A stretch of 12,317 nucleotides of DNA, from the NCBI GenBank assembly GCA_018222695.1, contig JAAEZV010000028.1, positions 1 through 12,317 on the forward strand, written 5' to 3'. The stretch's first letter is position 1. Each line of letters opens with the position of its first letter. Of the stretch, positions 1 to 7,412 are shown piece by piece. This stretch comes from Gammaproteobacteria bacterium. Its GTDB lineage: Bacteria > Pseudomonadota > Gammaproteobacteria > Pseudomonadales > Halieaceae. The position numbers and the translations under genes were made by a program. Below the pieces are notes generated by a model. The model had not been told where the DNA came from. It saw nothing but the letters and a program-made list of their open reading frames with translations, and did not search any database.

Positions 1-180
1 GAGACTCACAGTACCGCCCCACAACCCCTGATTTACAGACATGTTTTTGATGGCCAAACCAAATCTGTGAAAGCGGTCCGAGAGAAATGATTGTAAGGGC
101 TTTTTAGCGGGGCTCGCTATCGTATTGAACCTCAGTTGGCGATATAGATTTTCTCTGCACGTGGTCGCATTTCAGCGCCA

Positions 181-273
181 ATGCGGCAAACTACGCCGAT
201 AAAAATAGATGATCCGCGTCGCTATCGCGAAGACGCTCTGGCTATCTTCAGGGAGGGGGCACAGGCGAGATGA
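181..273 (+). other. Short 30-codon ORF overlapping the next gene start (doubtful)
   Basis: An ATG at 181 opens 30 codons that end at a TGA overlapping the ATG of the flavoprotein gene in the ATGA arrangement typical of coupled genes. The frame is open back to a TAG at 145-147, so it could also be the tail of a decayed gene. The encoded peptide is charged (it contains IKIDDPRRYREDALAIFREG) and I do not recognise it. There is no Shine-Dalgarno sequence before the ATG. It may be a remnant, a leader peptide or chance. Apart from this, bases 1-269 show no gene and no convincing promoter. Confidence 0.15.
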
Positions 274-1919
274 CAGACTCAAAGACGACAGACGTTCTCA
301 TTATTGGAGCTGGTGCTGCGGGTCTGAGCGCGGCTGTCGCCGCTCGCGATAACGGCGCAACAGTAACTGTCATTGAGAAGGGCGCCAAACTCGGCGGCAC
401 CGCCGCTATCTCCGGCGGTATCGTCTGGGTGCCCAGTAACCCCAGCATGCAGGAAAAGGGCATTTCAGACAGTCGCGAGGATGCGCTCGCTTATTTCCGG
501 TCGCTGGATCATGGCGAAATGAACGATGACTCTCTGGAGGCTTTTGTCGACGAAGGGGCCAACGCACTGCAGTTTCTGACCGAGCGCGGTGCGCTAGATC
601 TTCAGCTTCTTGAGGGTTACCCCGATTACTATTTGGACAATCCCGGTGCGAAAGCTGACGGCGGGCGCGCATTGGATAACGCCTTGTTTGATTTCACTTC
701 CTTGGGTGACTGGTCAGATAAGGTCTACAACGGCGGTGACATCGTCAGGATGATGCTGCTTGAGACGCCCTTGGGCGGTGGTAGCGGCATCGTAGATCCA
801 GATGAAATGAAGCGGCGCGTTGAGGGTGACTTGAGAGGTTGGGGTCAGGCCCTGATTGGCCGGTTGCTCAAAGCGTGTCTGGACCGTGACATTGAAGTCT
901 TGCTGGAGACCAGTGCTCGCAAATTAGCGCTTCAAGACGGTCGCGTTGTTGGTGCGACGGTAACTTGCGGTGGCGCGGAGACGACTATCAGCGCGCGCCG
1001 GGGTGTCGTTTTGGCAACTGGCGGCTTTGAGTGGGATGAGGAGCTTAAAACAACCTTTTTACGGGGACCTCTGACTTCACCCGCATCGCCACCAACTAAC
1101 ACCGGCGATGGTTTGAAAATGGCGCTGACCGCTGGAGCGGGCCTGGGCAACATGACCAGTGCGTGGTGGATACCAACCCTTTCAGAAAGCGGTGCGCGAT
1201 GGCCAGACAATGGCGCCCCCGAAAAAGACGCACAGCGTTCTGTTCCGGTCCTGATCGAGCGGACGCTACCGCATAGCTTGATGGTCAATGGTCAGGGCAA
1301 ACGGTTTTGTAACGAGGCAACGAACTATTCCGCTCTTGCTGGCGCGTTTCATAGCTTTGATCCCGCGACTTACGGATACAACAATCTGCCCGCCTATCTG
1401 ATTGTGGACAGTCAGTATCGCGGCCGGTATCCCATTGCATCGGTGATGCCAGGCGACCCGTCGCCTGATTGGATTGTTGAGGCACCAGATCTGGCAGGTC
1501 TAGCGGTCGCGATCGGCGTCGATGCGGCTCAACTCGAAGCAACGGTGTCCCGATTCAATACGCACGCTGAAAACGTCAATGATCCTGATTTCGGAAGAGG
1601 GGTCAGTGCTTACGACCGTTTCTACGGCGATCGCTCTCGCGATGGGGCCGCAGCCACCCTGGGGAAAGTGGAGGTTGGGCCCTTCTTCGCGGTCCGGATT
1701 GATCTCGGCGCGCTGGGTACAAACGGGGGGCCAAAAACAAATGGGATGGCGCAGGTACTCAACGTTTACGGAGAGGTCATTCCGGGGCTCTATGGCGCCG
1801 GCAACGTCATTAGCAACCCGACAGGTAGTGTTTATGCAGGCGCGGGCGGCACATTGGGGCCGGCGCTGACTTTTGGTTACATCGCCGGTCAGTCGGCAGC
1901 TCGCTCGGAGGCTCACTAG
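270..1919 (+). CDS. FAD-dependent 3-ketosteroid 1-dehydrogenase-like oxidoreductase
   Basis: 549 residues, close to the 510-570 usual for KstD-type members of the fumarate reductase/succinate dehydrogenase flavoprotein superfamily. Seen: an N-terminal FAD Rossmann motif G13-x-G15-xx-G18 with acidic E36 at the end of strand 2, a second FAD stretch ATGGFEWD at 249-256, and the C-terminal FAD/active-site segment around 510-540 (GAGN, then YAGAGGTLGPALTFGY). In Rhodococcus KSTD1 the catalytic residues are Tyr119, Tyr318, Tyr487 and Gly491; by motif, Y120 or Y121, Y353, Y522 and G526 fall in the matching places, so the enzyme should be active. The expected reaction is introduction of a 1(2) double bond into a 3-ketosteroid or similar cyclic ketone in the cytoplasm, but the substrate is inferred from family only. 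A purine-rich GGGAGGGGG at 251-259 supports the ATG at 270. The neighbours downstream are a truncated Rossmann gene start and an MFS transporter. Family confidence is high, steroid specificity modest. Confidence 0.88.
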   Translation: MTDSKTTDVLIIGAGAAGLSAAVAARDNGATVTVIEKGAKLGGTAAISGGIVWVPSNPSMQEKGISDSREDALAYFRSLDHGEMNDDSLEAFVDEGANALQFLTERGALDLQLLEGYPDYYLDNPGAKADGGRALDNALFDFTSLGDWSDKVYNGGDIVRMMLLETPLGGGSGIVDPDEMKRRVEGDLRGWGQALIGRLLKACLDRDIEVLLETSARKLALQDGRVVGATVTCGGAETTISARRGVVLATGGFEWDEELKTTFLRGPLTSPASPPTNTGDGLKMALTAGAGLGNMTSAWWIPTLSESGARWPDNGAPEKDAQRSVPVLIERTLPHSLMVNGQGKRFCNEATNYSALAGAFHSFDPATYGYNNLPAYLIVDSQYRGRYPIASVMPGDPSPDWIVEAPDLAGLAVAIGVDAAQLEATVSRFNTHAENVNDPDFGRGVSAYDRFYGDRSRDGAAATLGKVEVGPFFAVRIDLGALGTNGGPKTNGMAQVLNVYGEVIPGLYGAGNVISNPTGSVYAGAGGTLGPALTFGYIAGQSAARSEAH

Positions 1920-2086
1920 TGGCCCGCGTTTTGGTGTTGGGAGCAAGCGGTAATCAGAGACACCCGCCAATTGCCGCCGGGGGCGGCTCCATTCACTGCC
2001 TGTGCCAGCCTTTGCGACGCAAGGTAGGTGGAAGCGATTCCATCAAATTTTTTGGCCTCCGTTTTACTGGCTTTTTACTTCTTTGA
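1919..2086 (+). pseudogene. Truncated start of a Rossmann-fold (NAD(P)-binding/SDR-like) gene
   Basis: A GTG at 1919-1921 overlaps the flavoprotein's TAG by one base (TAGTG) and has a strong Shine-Dalgarno GGAGG at 1907-1911, spaced 7 bases. The first codons read MARVLVLGASGNQR, the beginning of an NAD(P)-binding Rossmann protein (beta strand then GASGN, as in SDR/NmrA-like epimerases). After the GN the sequence should continue with another small residue and helix; instead it turns into an unrelated, low-complexity stretch (RHPPIAAGGGS onward) and stops at TGA 2084-2086 after 55 codons. The position, overlap and ribosome site say that a real third gene once followed the dehydrogenase. The body of that gene is gone, probably lost with the insertion or deletion at about 1955-1962. 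The alternative is that the 12 matching codons are chance. Confidence 0.45.
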
Positions 2087-2105
2087 GACCGCGCTTTTGG
2101 CGGGT
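1962..2105. repeat. Candidate small inverted-repeat (MITE-like) element
   Basis: ACCCGCCAA at 1962-1970 is matched by its exact complement TTGGCGGGT at 2097-2105, enclosing 144 bases with no recognisable gene. Inside are a perfect GC hairpin (GCCGCC 1973-1978, loop GGG, GGCGGC 1982-1987) and a small dyad TTGCG-A-CGCAA at 2012-2022. The left end sits exactly where the Rossmann homology of the preceding ORF stops. Together this fits a non-autonomous insertion, but no target duplication was found and a 9-base inverted repeat can arise by chance. Confidence 0.3.
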
Positions 2106-2199
2106 TGTTTCGTGTTGTGCGATATTGCGCAGAACATGGCCTCCGGCCTGTATGGCTGAATCTATTTAAGTCCAAACCCGCGCACAGCACCTGATATCG

Positions 2200-2213
2200 A
2201 GGAGACAGTCATC
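2200..2213 (+). promoter_or_regulatory. Ribosome binding site with possible ATC start codon for the MFS gene
   Basis: AGGAG at 2200-2204 is the only good Shine-Dalgarno sequence before the MFS gene. It is followed after 6 bases by ATC (2211-2213), in frame with the transporter. The open frame begins after TGA 2157-2159 and contains no ATG, GTG or TTG until the TTG at 2262, which has no ribosome site (upstream bases are ATCTCAACCCAGC). An ATC start would add 17 residues (METSTTAEQQTDPSQPS), a typical hydrophilic MFS N-terminus. Rare AUU/AUC starts are known (infC); a base-call error in an ATG is the simple alternative. Confidence 0.45.
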
Positions 2214-2261
2214 GAGACGTCAACCACAGCTGAACAACAAACGGATCCATCTCAACCCAGC

Positions 2262-3494
2262 TTGAAGCAACGCTACCTGCAACTCCTTCTCCTGATTATT
2301 GGCAGCGGGACGATCTACCCCGTGGTCTACATGCGCCAAAATTTCGAGGGGTCGATGCTGGAAACCTTCGATATCACCCGTGCCCAACTGGGTGAATGCC
2401 ACTCGATATTGGGAATCGTATTCTTCTTAACCTATCTCCCCAGTGGCTGGCTGTCAGACAAACTGCCTACCCGCTGGCTAATGAGTATATCGATGGCCGG
2501 CACAGGGTTCCTCGCACTATGGCTGAGCACGGCGCCTGAGTTCGCGCAGATCAAACTGATTTTTATCGGTTGGGGAATCACCAGTGGATTGACCCTGTGG
2601 GGCGCGCTGATCAAAGGCACTTCTCTCCTTGCACCGCACGACCAGCAAGGCCGGTTTTTTGGATTATTAGAGAGCGGTCGGGGGTTGGTTGAGGCGCTAC
2701 TGGCGAGCATTGGACTCGTTGTTTTTGCCTACTTCCTGAATAGTGTGGGAACCGGCACCAGCGGATCTCTGACCGCAGTGATTTGGTTCTATGGCCTGGT
2801 CGCAATTGGATTTACGCCAATCCTATTTTTTGCCTTAAGAACCTCCCACATGGAGGCCCCACCCGACCCAAATAGTCGCGGGATATCCGGCCTGTTCCGA
2901 GATCTAAAACAACTGATCAGCAATCAGAAAGTCTGGCTGGCAGCAATCGTTATTCTCGTGGGCTATCAAATATTCTGGGTGACCTATTCACTGGCGGGGT
3001 TACTGCAATCCATCTTCCAACTAAGTGCCGTCACCGTAGGGGCCATCACGGTGGGAAGACTCTGGATGCGCCCCCTAGGCGGCGTGCTTGCGGGCTTTAT
3101 CGGAGATTACTTTCGCGTCATTCCTTTTCTCGGGGTGCTCATGTTGATTGCCGGAGGGCTACTGGCATTACTTCCCTCACTACCCGCCACCGCAGGGGTG
3201 ATGGTGTTGTTCCCCATGGTGTTGCTGATCGGGCTTTTCACCTACGGGGTTCGCGGTATCTTCTGGGCAACGCTTGATGAGTGCGACGTGTCGGCCAGTA
3301 CCCGAGGGCTTGCGGTGGGTCTGATCAGTTTGCTCGCGTACACCCCAGATATCTATGTGCCAATGGTGCAATCCTGGGCGCTGGCAAACTGGAGTGGCCA
3401 ACAAGGTTTCCAGATCTACTACGGTCTTTTCGGGGCGAGCAGCCTTTTGGGGTTTGTCGCGGCAAGACAGCTGACCCGCCTGAATAAAGCATAA
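2262..3494 (+). CDS. Major facilitator superfamily (MFS) transporter
   Basis: 410 residues from TTG 2262, or 427 if translation begins at ATC 2211, which the ribosome site favours. The usual MFS length is 400-450. The protein is almost wholly hydrophobic with about 12 membrane segments and a polar central loop at about 193-222 (from HMEAPPDPNSR to LISN). The MFS motif A of the N-half loop 2-3 is visible as GWLSDKLPTRW at 62-72 (D66). The C-half counterpart is GFIGDYFR at 278-285. R131 and the stretch RFFGLLESGRGL (131-142) form the conserved charged loop before helix 5. It sits in the inner membrane and should move a small organic compound by ion coupling; neither substrate nor direction can be told. 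Its placement behind the KstD-like gene and facing the monooxygenase cluster suggests uptake or export of the same compound family. Confidence 0.85.
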   Translation: MKQRYLQLLLLIIGSGTIYPVVYMRQNFEGSMLETFDITRAQLGECHSILGIVFFLTYLPSGWLSDKLPTRWLMSISMAGTGFLALWLSTAPEFAQIKLIFIGWGITSGLTLWGALIKGTSLLAPHDQQGRFFGLLESGRGLVEALLASIGLVVFAYFLNSVGTGTSGSLTAVIWFYGLVAIGFTPILFFALRTSHMEAPPDPNSRGISGLFRDLKQLISNQKVWLAAIVILVGYQIFWVTYSLAGLLQSIFQLSAVTVGAITVGRLWMRPLGGVLAGFIGDYFRVIPFLGVLMLIAGGLLALLPSLPATAGVMVLFPMVLLIGLFTYGVRGIFWATLDECDVSASTRGLAVGLISLLAYTPDIYVPMVQSWALANWSGQQGFQIYYGLFGASSLLGFVAARQLTRLNKA

Positions 3495-3613
3495 TCAGAA
3501 TTGAGGCCCGGCATTGAAATTCACGGATGCCTCTCTTACCGCTCAACTGTCAAACAGTAAATTGGCTGACCGGGCTGAAGGAGCCATAGAGTCATCTGGC
3601 TGCATCCCTCAGA

Positions 3614-5086
3614 TTAAATAAACTGATAGTCGTCAGGATTGACCCGCAGGGTGCGTCTTTTGTATTCAAGCCAAGGGCCCGGCCAGTTATTGGTATTGAT
3701 TCCATCTTTCGTCACATACCAGGTCTGACATCCACCCTGTGTCCATACACTTTTTGCGCTGCGCTCTGCCATTTCTTCACGCCACTGGCTGAGCACTTCA
3801 GCTTTCAAATCCAGATAGCGGTGGCCGCCCTCTTGGATTCGCGTCATAGCATCAAGGATGTAGTTGTACTGACACTCGTTAGAGTAAGGAACGGAACCAG
3901 CGCCATGGTTGGTGTTGGGGCCATACATGATGAACATGTTCGGAAACCCCGACACCGTTGTGCCCAAATAAGCCTCCGGCCTGCCGGCCCATGCCTCACT
4001 GAGTTCACTGCCCCCTAGGCCATACACCTCCATCGGTGCCACAAAATCCAGAGGCTTAAAACCGGTGCCCCATATGATCACATCAGCGGGGCGCTCTCGA
4101 CCCTCGCCATCAATGAGGCCGGTTTTGGAAACGCGGGGAGCGTCACCATGCACTAGCTCAACATTTGAGCGCTTCAGCGTGGGGTACCAATCGTTGGTGA
4201 ATAGCGCACGCTTGCAACCAATGTCATAGTCAGGCGTCGCCTTGGCGTGTAGCTCGGGGTGATCACCCAACTCCTTTTTCCTGTAAGCATTGGCCGCCTT
4301 CATCATGGGTTTCAGCAACCAATGCCGGCCGGTGAAGCCGTAGGTCAGTAACTCAAAAACCGAAAAGAAAAATCGCCGACTTAAGGCAACCCGCGTTGGG
4401 AAGCGACGAAAAAAACGCTTCTCCCATTCTGGGTACTCCCGATCAAACTTATGCAAAATCCAAGGGGCTGATCGCTGATAAATATCCAACTGGGCAGCCT
4501 GTTTCGCCACCTCAGGAACAAATTGGATTGCGCTAGCACCCGTACCGACCACGGCGACCCGTTTACCGTTGAGATCATAGGAATGGTCCCAATCTGCCGA
4601 GTGGAAGCTGGGGCCTTCAAAATCAGCAAGGCCCTCAAGGTCAGGGATCGAAGGGTTCGATAGCTGGCCGCAGGCAGAAATTAAAAAGTCGAAATCCCGA
4701 ACTTGTCCGTCGCTGCTCGCAATCCGCCATGTTCCTGTATCGGGATCAAAGTGTGCGCTCTCTACTGCAGTGTTTAGCTTTAGATATGGACGAACATTAA
4801 AGTCATCAACGAGCCTGTTGAGATACTGCTCGATATCAGCCTGTGGGGCGTAGCGTCGTGTCCATTCAGTCCCAGGAGCAAAAGAAAAAGAGTAGAGATG
4901 AGAGGGCACATCACAAGCAGCTCCAGGATAATGATTAGAGTGCCAGACTCCGCCTACACCCTCGCTGCGCTCGAACAGAGTAATGTCGGTAACGCCCTCC
5001 TGTAAGAGGCGAATCGCGGCTCCCACTCCCCCGAACCCTCCTCCGACAATCGCTACCGAGAATGCTTCATCAGAAAGACTCACCAT
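3614..5086 (-). CDS. FAD/NADPH flavin monooxygenase of the Baeyer-Villiger type
   Basis: 490 residues from the ATG at 5086. A longer frame back to a TTG at 5155 exists, but GGGGG at 5092-5096 sits 5 bases from this ATG and the FAD strand begins at residue 10; an ATG at 5098 is a weaker option. Seen in order: FAD motif G15-x-G17-xx-G20, the Baeyer-Villiger fingerprint F156-x-G158-xxx-H162-xxx-W166-D167, NADPH motif G181-x-G183-xx-A186, and GTGFK at 340-344. C291-K292-R293 aligns by eye with the catalytic arginine segment of phenylacetone monooxygenase (Arg337), and D59 in the ACD motif aligns with its Asp66. The expected reaction is NADPH- and O2-dependent insertion of oxygen next to a ketone, giving an ester or lactone in the cytoplasm. 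Plain hydroxylation or N/S-oxidation is a less likely alternative. It is the last gene of the minus-strand group behind the b561 cytochrome; the 154-base gap before it holds no gene, so it may have its own promoter. Confidence 0.85.
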   Translation of the reverse strand: MVSLSDEAFSVAIVGGGFGGVGAAIRLLQEGVTDITLFERSEGVGGVWHSNHYPGAACDVPSHLYSFSFAPGTEWTRRYAPQADIEQYLNRLVDDFNVRPYLKLNTAVESAHFDPDTGTWRIASSDGQVRDFDFLISACGQLSNPSIPDLEGLADFEGPSFHSADWDHSYDLNGKRVAVVGTGASAIQFVPEVAKQAAQLDIYQRSAPWILHKFDREYPEWEKRFFRRFPTRVALSRRFFFSVFELLTYGFTGRHWLLKPMMKAANAYRKKELGDHPELHAKATPDYDIGCKRALFTNDWYPTLKRSNVELVHGDAPRVSKTGLIDGEGRERPADVIIWGTGFKPLDFVAPMEVYGLGGSELSEAWAGRPEAYLGTTVSGFPNMFIMYGPNTNHGAGSVPYSNECQYNYILDAMTRIQEGGHRYLDLKAEVLSQWREEMAERSAKSVWTQGGCQTWYVTKDGINTNNWPGPWLEYKRRTLRVNPDDYQFI

Positions 5087-5240
5087 GAATGCCCCCATAA
5101 CGCTCGGCAGAAAAAGTATTGTTTTTGACGCGACACACGCTGGCGCATCAATCAATAGAGCACAACTGCGGCTGCTAAGTAACTTCCCAAGCCGCCATGC
5201 TCACTAGGAGTGGATAACAATTCCGTTGCATCTCCAAAAG

Positions 5241-6215
5241 TCACCCCACGATACGGCGAAACGCCCGCTCCTGCTTATCCAGAAAACGGTGTTTCAGAGC
5301 GCCCAGAATGTGCGCGCCCAATAAGATGTATAAGACGAACGGGAGCAGGTACTTGTGGAAAAGCCCCCAGGCAATCGTCGCCGAATTACTAGGCTCCCAA
5401 AACGGTCCGAACTCCCAGGCAAAGAAAAAGGTGGGATAGCCGTGAAAGCTCGTCATCACGAAACCGGTAATGGGCATCGCCACCATCATGGCGTAGAGCG
5501 CAAAATGAGCGACCTTGGCGACCTTATGCTCGCGGGCGGTGAGCGACTCATCCAACGCCGGTCGCGCGGAGACCCGATTCCATATTAGGCGGATACAGAC
5601 TAATGCGATGACGATCACGCCAATGGTCTTGTGCACCACGTAGTAAGCGTTCCGAAAAGCAGTATCTTCAGGGATGATCGATGTGAAGATGCCCATCGGC
5701 ACCAGCGCCATAAACAGTATGGCGATACTCCAGTGTAGATAGCGGGATGCTCTGCCATATCGCGCGCTTTCGTTCCCTAACCCTAATGCAAGCGATTCAG
5801 AACTCGCAAACTGCCGCAGCGCCACAATCAGGAGCCAAACGGCAGCTCCCGCTGCGACAATCGCCTGCCCGAAAAGCAGGGCCGGCTTGGCGGAGTCGAG
5901 CGGTGTCTGGTTGGGCTTGGGATTCTCGAGAAATCCTGTGTCGACCACAAAAAGGAAAAACCATCCTGCCACTGCCGCGCAGCACAGCGCTGAAAATGCG
6001 GTGCCCAACGCCCGCAACCTGCCCTCTTTGACATTTAACAGCCAAGCGACCGTCATTGCGCTGGCGACAATGACGAGCGCTGCCCAGCTATCGAGGTGAC
6101 CCGCTATGCGTTGTGTCTCGCCAGACGCGCCCGCGGCCAGATTGACGGTTTCTGCCATGCCAGACCCAGGTTGCAGGGTCAGCATTGCGGAAAAGACCTT
6201 TAGCAGCGTGCGCAT
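5241..6215 (-). CDS. Cytochrome b561-family membrane protein with extra N-terminal helices
   Basis: 324 residues; bacterial b561 proteins are usually about 175-200. The start is secured by AGGAGG (plus-strand 6224-6229), 8 bases before the ATG. The C-terminal half (about 155-311) is a standard prokaryotic b561 domain: RYLHWSIAILF (H161), VVHKTIGV (H195), VAHFALYAMM (H237) and LGAHILGALKHRF (H302, H309), with the histidines placed as haem b ligands in the four-helix core. The first 135 residues add a possible signal or short helix (1-21) and three membrane segments at about 42-60, 71-91 and 112-134, joined by a polar loop with FLENPKPNQTP. I do not recognise that part. The protein should carry electrons across or within the inner membrane, between quinone and a periplasmic or membrane partner. 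It lies between the MDR reductase (70 bases upstream) and the monooxygenase, so it may serve the same pathway, although no direct electron link to a soluble NADPH monooxygenase is known to me. Confidence 0.82.
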   Translation of the reverse strand: MRTLLKVFSAMLTLQPGSGMAETVNLAAGASGETQRIAGHLDSWAALVIVASAMTVAWLLNVKEGRLRALGTAFSALCCAAVAGWFFLFVVDTGFLENPKPNQTPLDSAKPALLFGQAIVAAGAAVWLLIVALRQFASSESLALGLGNESARYGRASRYLHWSIAILFMALVPMGIFTSIIPEDTAFRNAYYVVHKTIGVIVIALVCIRLIWNRVSARPALDESLTAREHKVAKVAHFALYAMMVAMPITGFVMTSFHGYPTFFFAWEFGPFWEPSNSATIAWGLFHKYLLPFVLYILLGAHILGALKHRFLDKQERAFRRIVG

Positions 6216-6285
6216 AAGCCGCGCCTCCTAAACATAGCGTTGAACGACACAGATTTTCGAATGCTCATAAACAGCGCGCGGCTGA

Positions 6286-7284
6286 TTAGAGCTTCACGAT
6301 GAGCTTGCCGCGATTGCCTCCGGTAAAGAAAAGATTGAGCCCGTCTATGGCCGACTCGAGCCCCTCAAGCACGTGGCTGCGGTACTTCACCTTGCCCGAC
6401 ATCACATAGGGTGTGAGTTGCTCAAGAAGACTGGGAATCTCGTCGTAATGATCAGGAACGGTGAAACCGCGAACCGTCAGGCGTTTCTTGATCATTGGGA
6501 TCCAATTAGGCCCGGCTGAGGGCTCGGCGGCGGTGTAGTCGGCAATCATGCCGCACACGATAATCCTGCCGTGCGCGTTCATGCGGTCAAAGACCGCTTG
6601 CTGGATTGCCCCACCGGTATTCTCAAAATAGATATCAATACCATCGGGCGTCAGCTCCGCGAGCTTGGTGGCAATATCGTCTGATTTGTAATTGATCGCG
6701 CCGTCAAAACCCAATTCATCAACGATCCAACTGCACTTCTCATCATCGCCCGCAACACCAATAACCCGGAGCCCATCTGCCTTGCCCAGCTGCCCGACCA
6801 GCGAGCCCACAGACCCGGCCGCACCACTGACCACCAGCGTCTCGCCGGCTTTCGGGTCGCCGAAGCCATAAAGACCTTTCATGGCGGTGACACCGGGCAG
6901 CGCAAACACCGAGAGCAGCGTCTCTTCGTCGACGCCCTCTGGCACTTTGCTGAGACCCTCGCCGTCACTCAGACAATATTCTGTCCAACCCATCATCCCC
7001 CTAACTCTGTCCCCTACTTCGAAACCCGGGTGCTGACTGTCGACGACTTCGCCAATACCGGAGGAACGCATTACCTCGCCAAGCCCCACGGGCGGCACAT
7101 AGCTATCGGTATCGGGGCTCATCCATCCGATCATCGCGGGATCAAGCGACATATAGGTCTGCTTGATCAGCACCTGGCCGGATCCCACGGCAGGCACGTC
7201 ATCAGTCACCACCTCAAAGAGGGCGCTGGTAATGGGTCCAGGCTCGGGTCTCGCGGCAAGATTGATCTTGGTGTATTGGCTCAT
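6286..7284 (-). CDS. MDR-family NADP-dependent oxidoreductase (CurA/PTGR-like, zinc-independent)
   Basis: 332 residues, the normal length for the CurA/YncB and prostaglandin reductase (leukotriene B4 12-hydroxydehydrogenase) branch of the medium-chain dehydrogenases. The GroES-like half contains SLDPAMIGWM (46-55) and GFEVGDRVRGMMGWTEY (87-103), and lacks the zinc-binding cysteine cluster. The Rossmann half has GAAGSVG at 154-160, ENTGG at 221-225 and CGMIADY at 244-250, all hallmarks of this branch. It probably reduces the C=C bond of an alpha,beta-unsaturated ketone or aldehyde with NADPH in the cytoplasm. GGGGA (plus-strand 7291-7295) lies 6 bases before the ATG. It is the first gene of the minus-strand group, divergent from a LysR regulator across 128 bases, which makes it the most likely target of that regulator. 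The exact substrate is unknown. Confidence 0.87.
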   Translation of the reverse strand: MSQYTKINLAARPEPGPITSALFEVVTDDVPAVGSGQVLIKQTYMSLDPAMIGWMSPDTDSYVPPVGLGEVMRSSGIGEVVDSQHPGFEVGDRVRGMMGWTEYCLSDGEGLSKVPEGVDEETLLSVFALPGVTAMKGLYGFGDPKAGETLVVSGAAGSVGSLVGQLGKADGLRVIGVAGDDEKCSWIVDELGFDGAINYKSDDIATKLAELTPDGIDIYFENTGGAIQQAVFDRMNAHGRIIVCGMIADYTAAEPSAGPNWIPMIKKRLTVRGFTVPDHYDEIPSLLEQLTPYVMSGKVKYRSHVLEGLESAIDGLNLFFTGGNRGKLIVKL

Positions 7285-7323
7285 TGGCTTTCCCCAGAAA
7301 ACAAAGTAATCAGTCGACGCAGA

Positions 7324-7345
7324 GTATTAGTGATCAATAATGATC
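7324..7345 (-). promoter_or_regulatory. Possible promoter and activator site for the MDR reductase gene
   Basis: On the minus strand TAATAC (plus-strand 7324-7329) could be a -10 box about 40 bases before the reductase ATG. There is no good -35 hexamer 17 bases upstream, as expected of an activator-dependent promoter. Just upstream is an inverted repeat GATCA-ATAA-TGATC (7332-7345). With transcription starting near 7317, the large dyad centred on 7381 would lie near -64, where LysR-type regulators usually place their recognition site. This is inference from spacing only. Confidence 0.25.
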
Positions 7346-7368
7346 GAAATACCGGCCCAAATCGCTTT

Positions 7369-7393
7369 TAATTTTGCTTATTAGACAAAATTA
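7369..7393. promoter_or_regulatory. LysR-type operator dyad (T-N11-A) in the divergent intergenic region
   Basis: TAATTTTG (7369-7376) and its exact complement CAAAATTA (7386-7393) flank a 9-base spacer CTTATTAGA. The inner bases give TTG-N9-CAA, which satisfies the T-N11-A core of LysR-family boxes. It lies between the divergent LysR and MDR genes, 19 bases before the LysR ATG, so binding could both repress the regulator's own gene and activate the reductase operon. Confidence 0.6.
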
Positions 7394-7412
7394 GCTGCTC
7401 TGGGAGCATGGA

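Noticed and set aside
1..180. Possible sigma-70 promoter elements upstream of the KstD-like gene (TTGTAA 91-96, TTGAAC 125-130, TATAGA 143-148).
   Set aside because: No pair has both good hexamers and a 16-18 base spacer; not supportable.
1993..2190. Minus-strand 65-codon ORF in the KstD-MFS spacer.
   Set aside because: Basic, low-complexity peptide without recognisable motif, overlapping the candidate inverted-repeat element; no evidence that it is expressed.
3495..3613. Search for a bidirectional terminator between the convergent MFS and monooxygenase genes; GAGGC 3503-3507 / GCCTC 3529-3533 and AGCCA/TGGCT pairs were seen.
   Set aside because: Stems are only 5 bases with loops of 10-21 bases and no T-run follows on either strand, so I do not call a terminator.
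5087..5155. N-terminal extension of the monooxygenase to a TTG at 5155 (23 extra residues).
   Set aside because: No ribosome site at the TTG; the internal ATG at 5086 has a G-rich site at proper spacing and the FAD strand starts right after it.
5208..5224. GGATAACAATTCC beside the monooxygenase gene, strikingly like half of the E. coli lac operator.
   Set aside because: Only one half-site matches, there is no LacI-family gene in the window, and it lies in a spacer of a group regulated by a LysR protein; chance similarity is likely.
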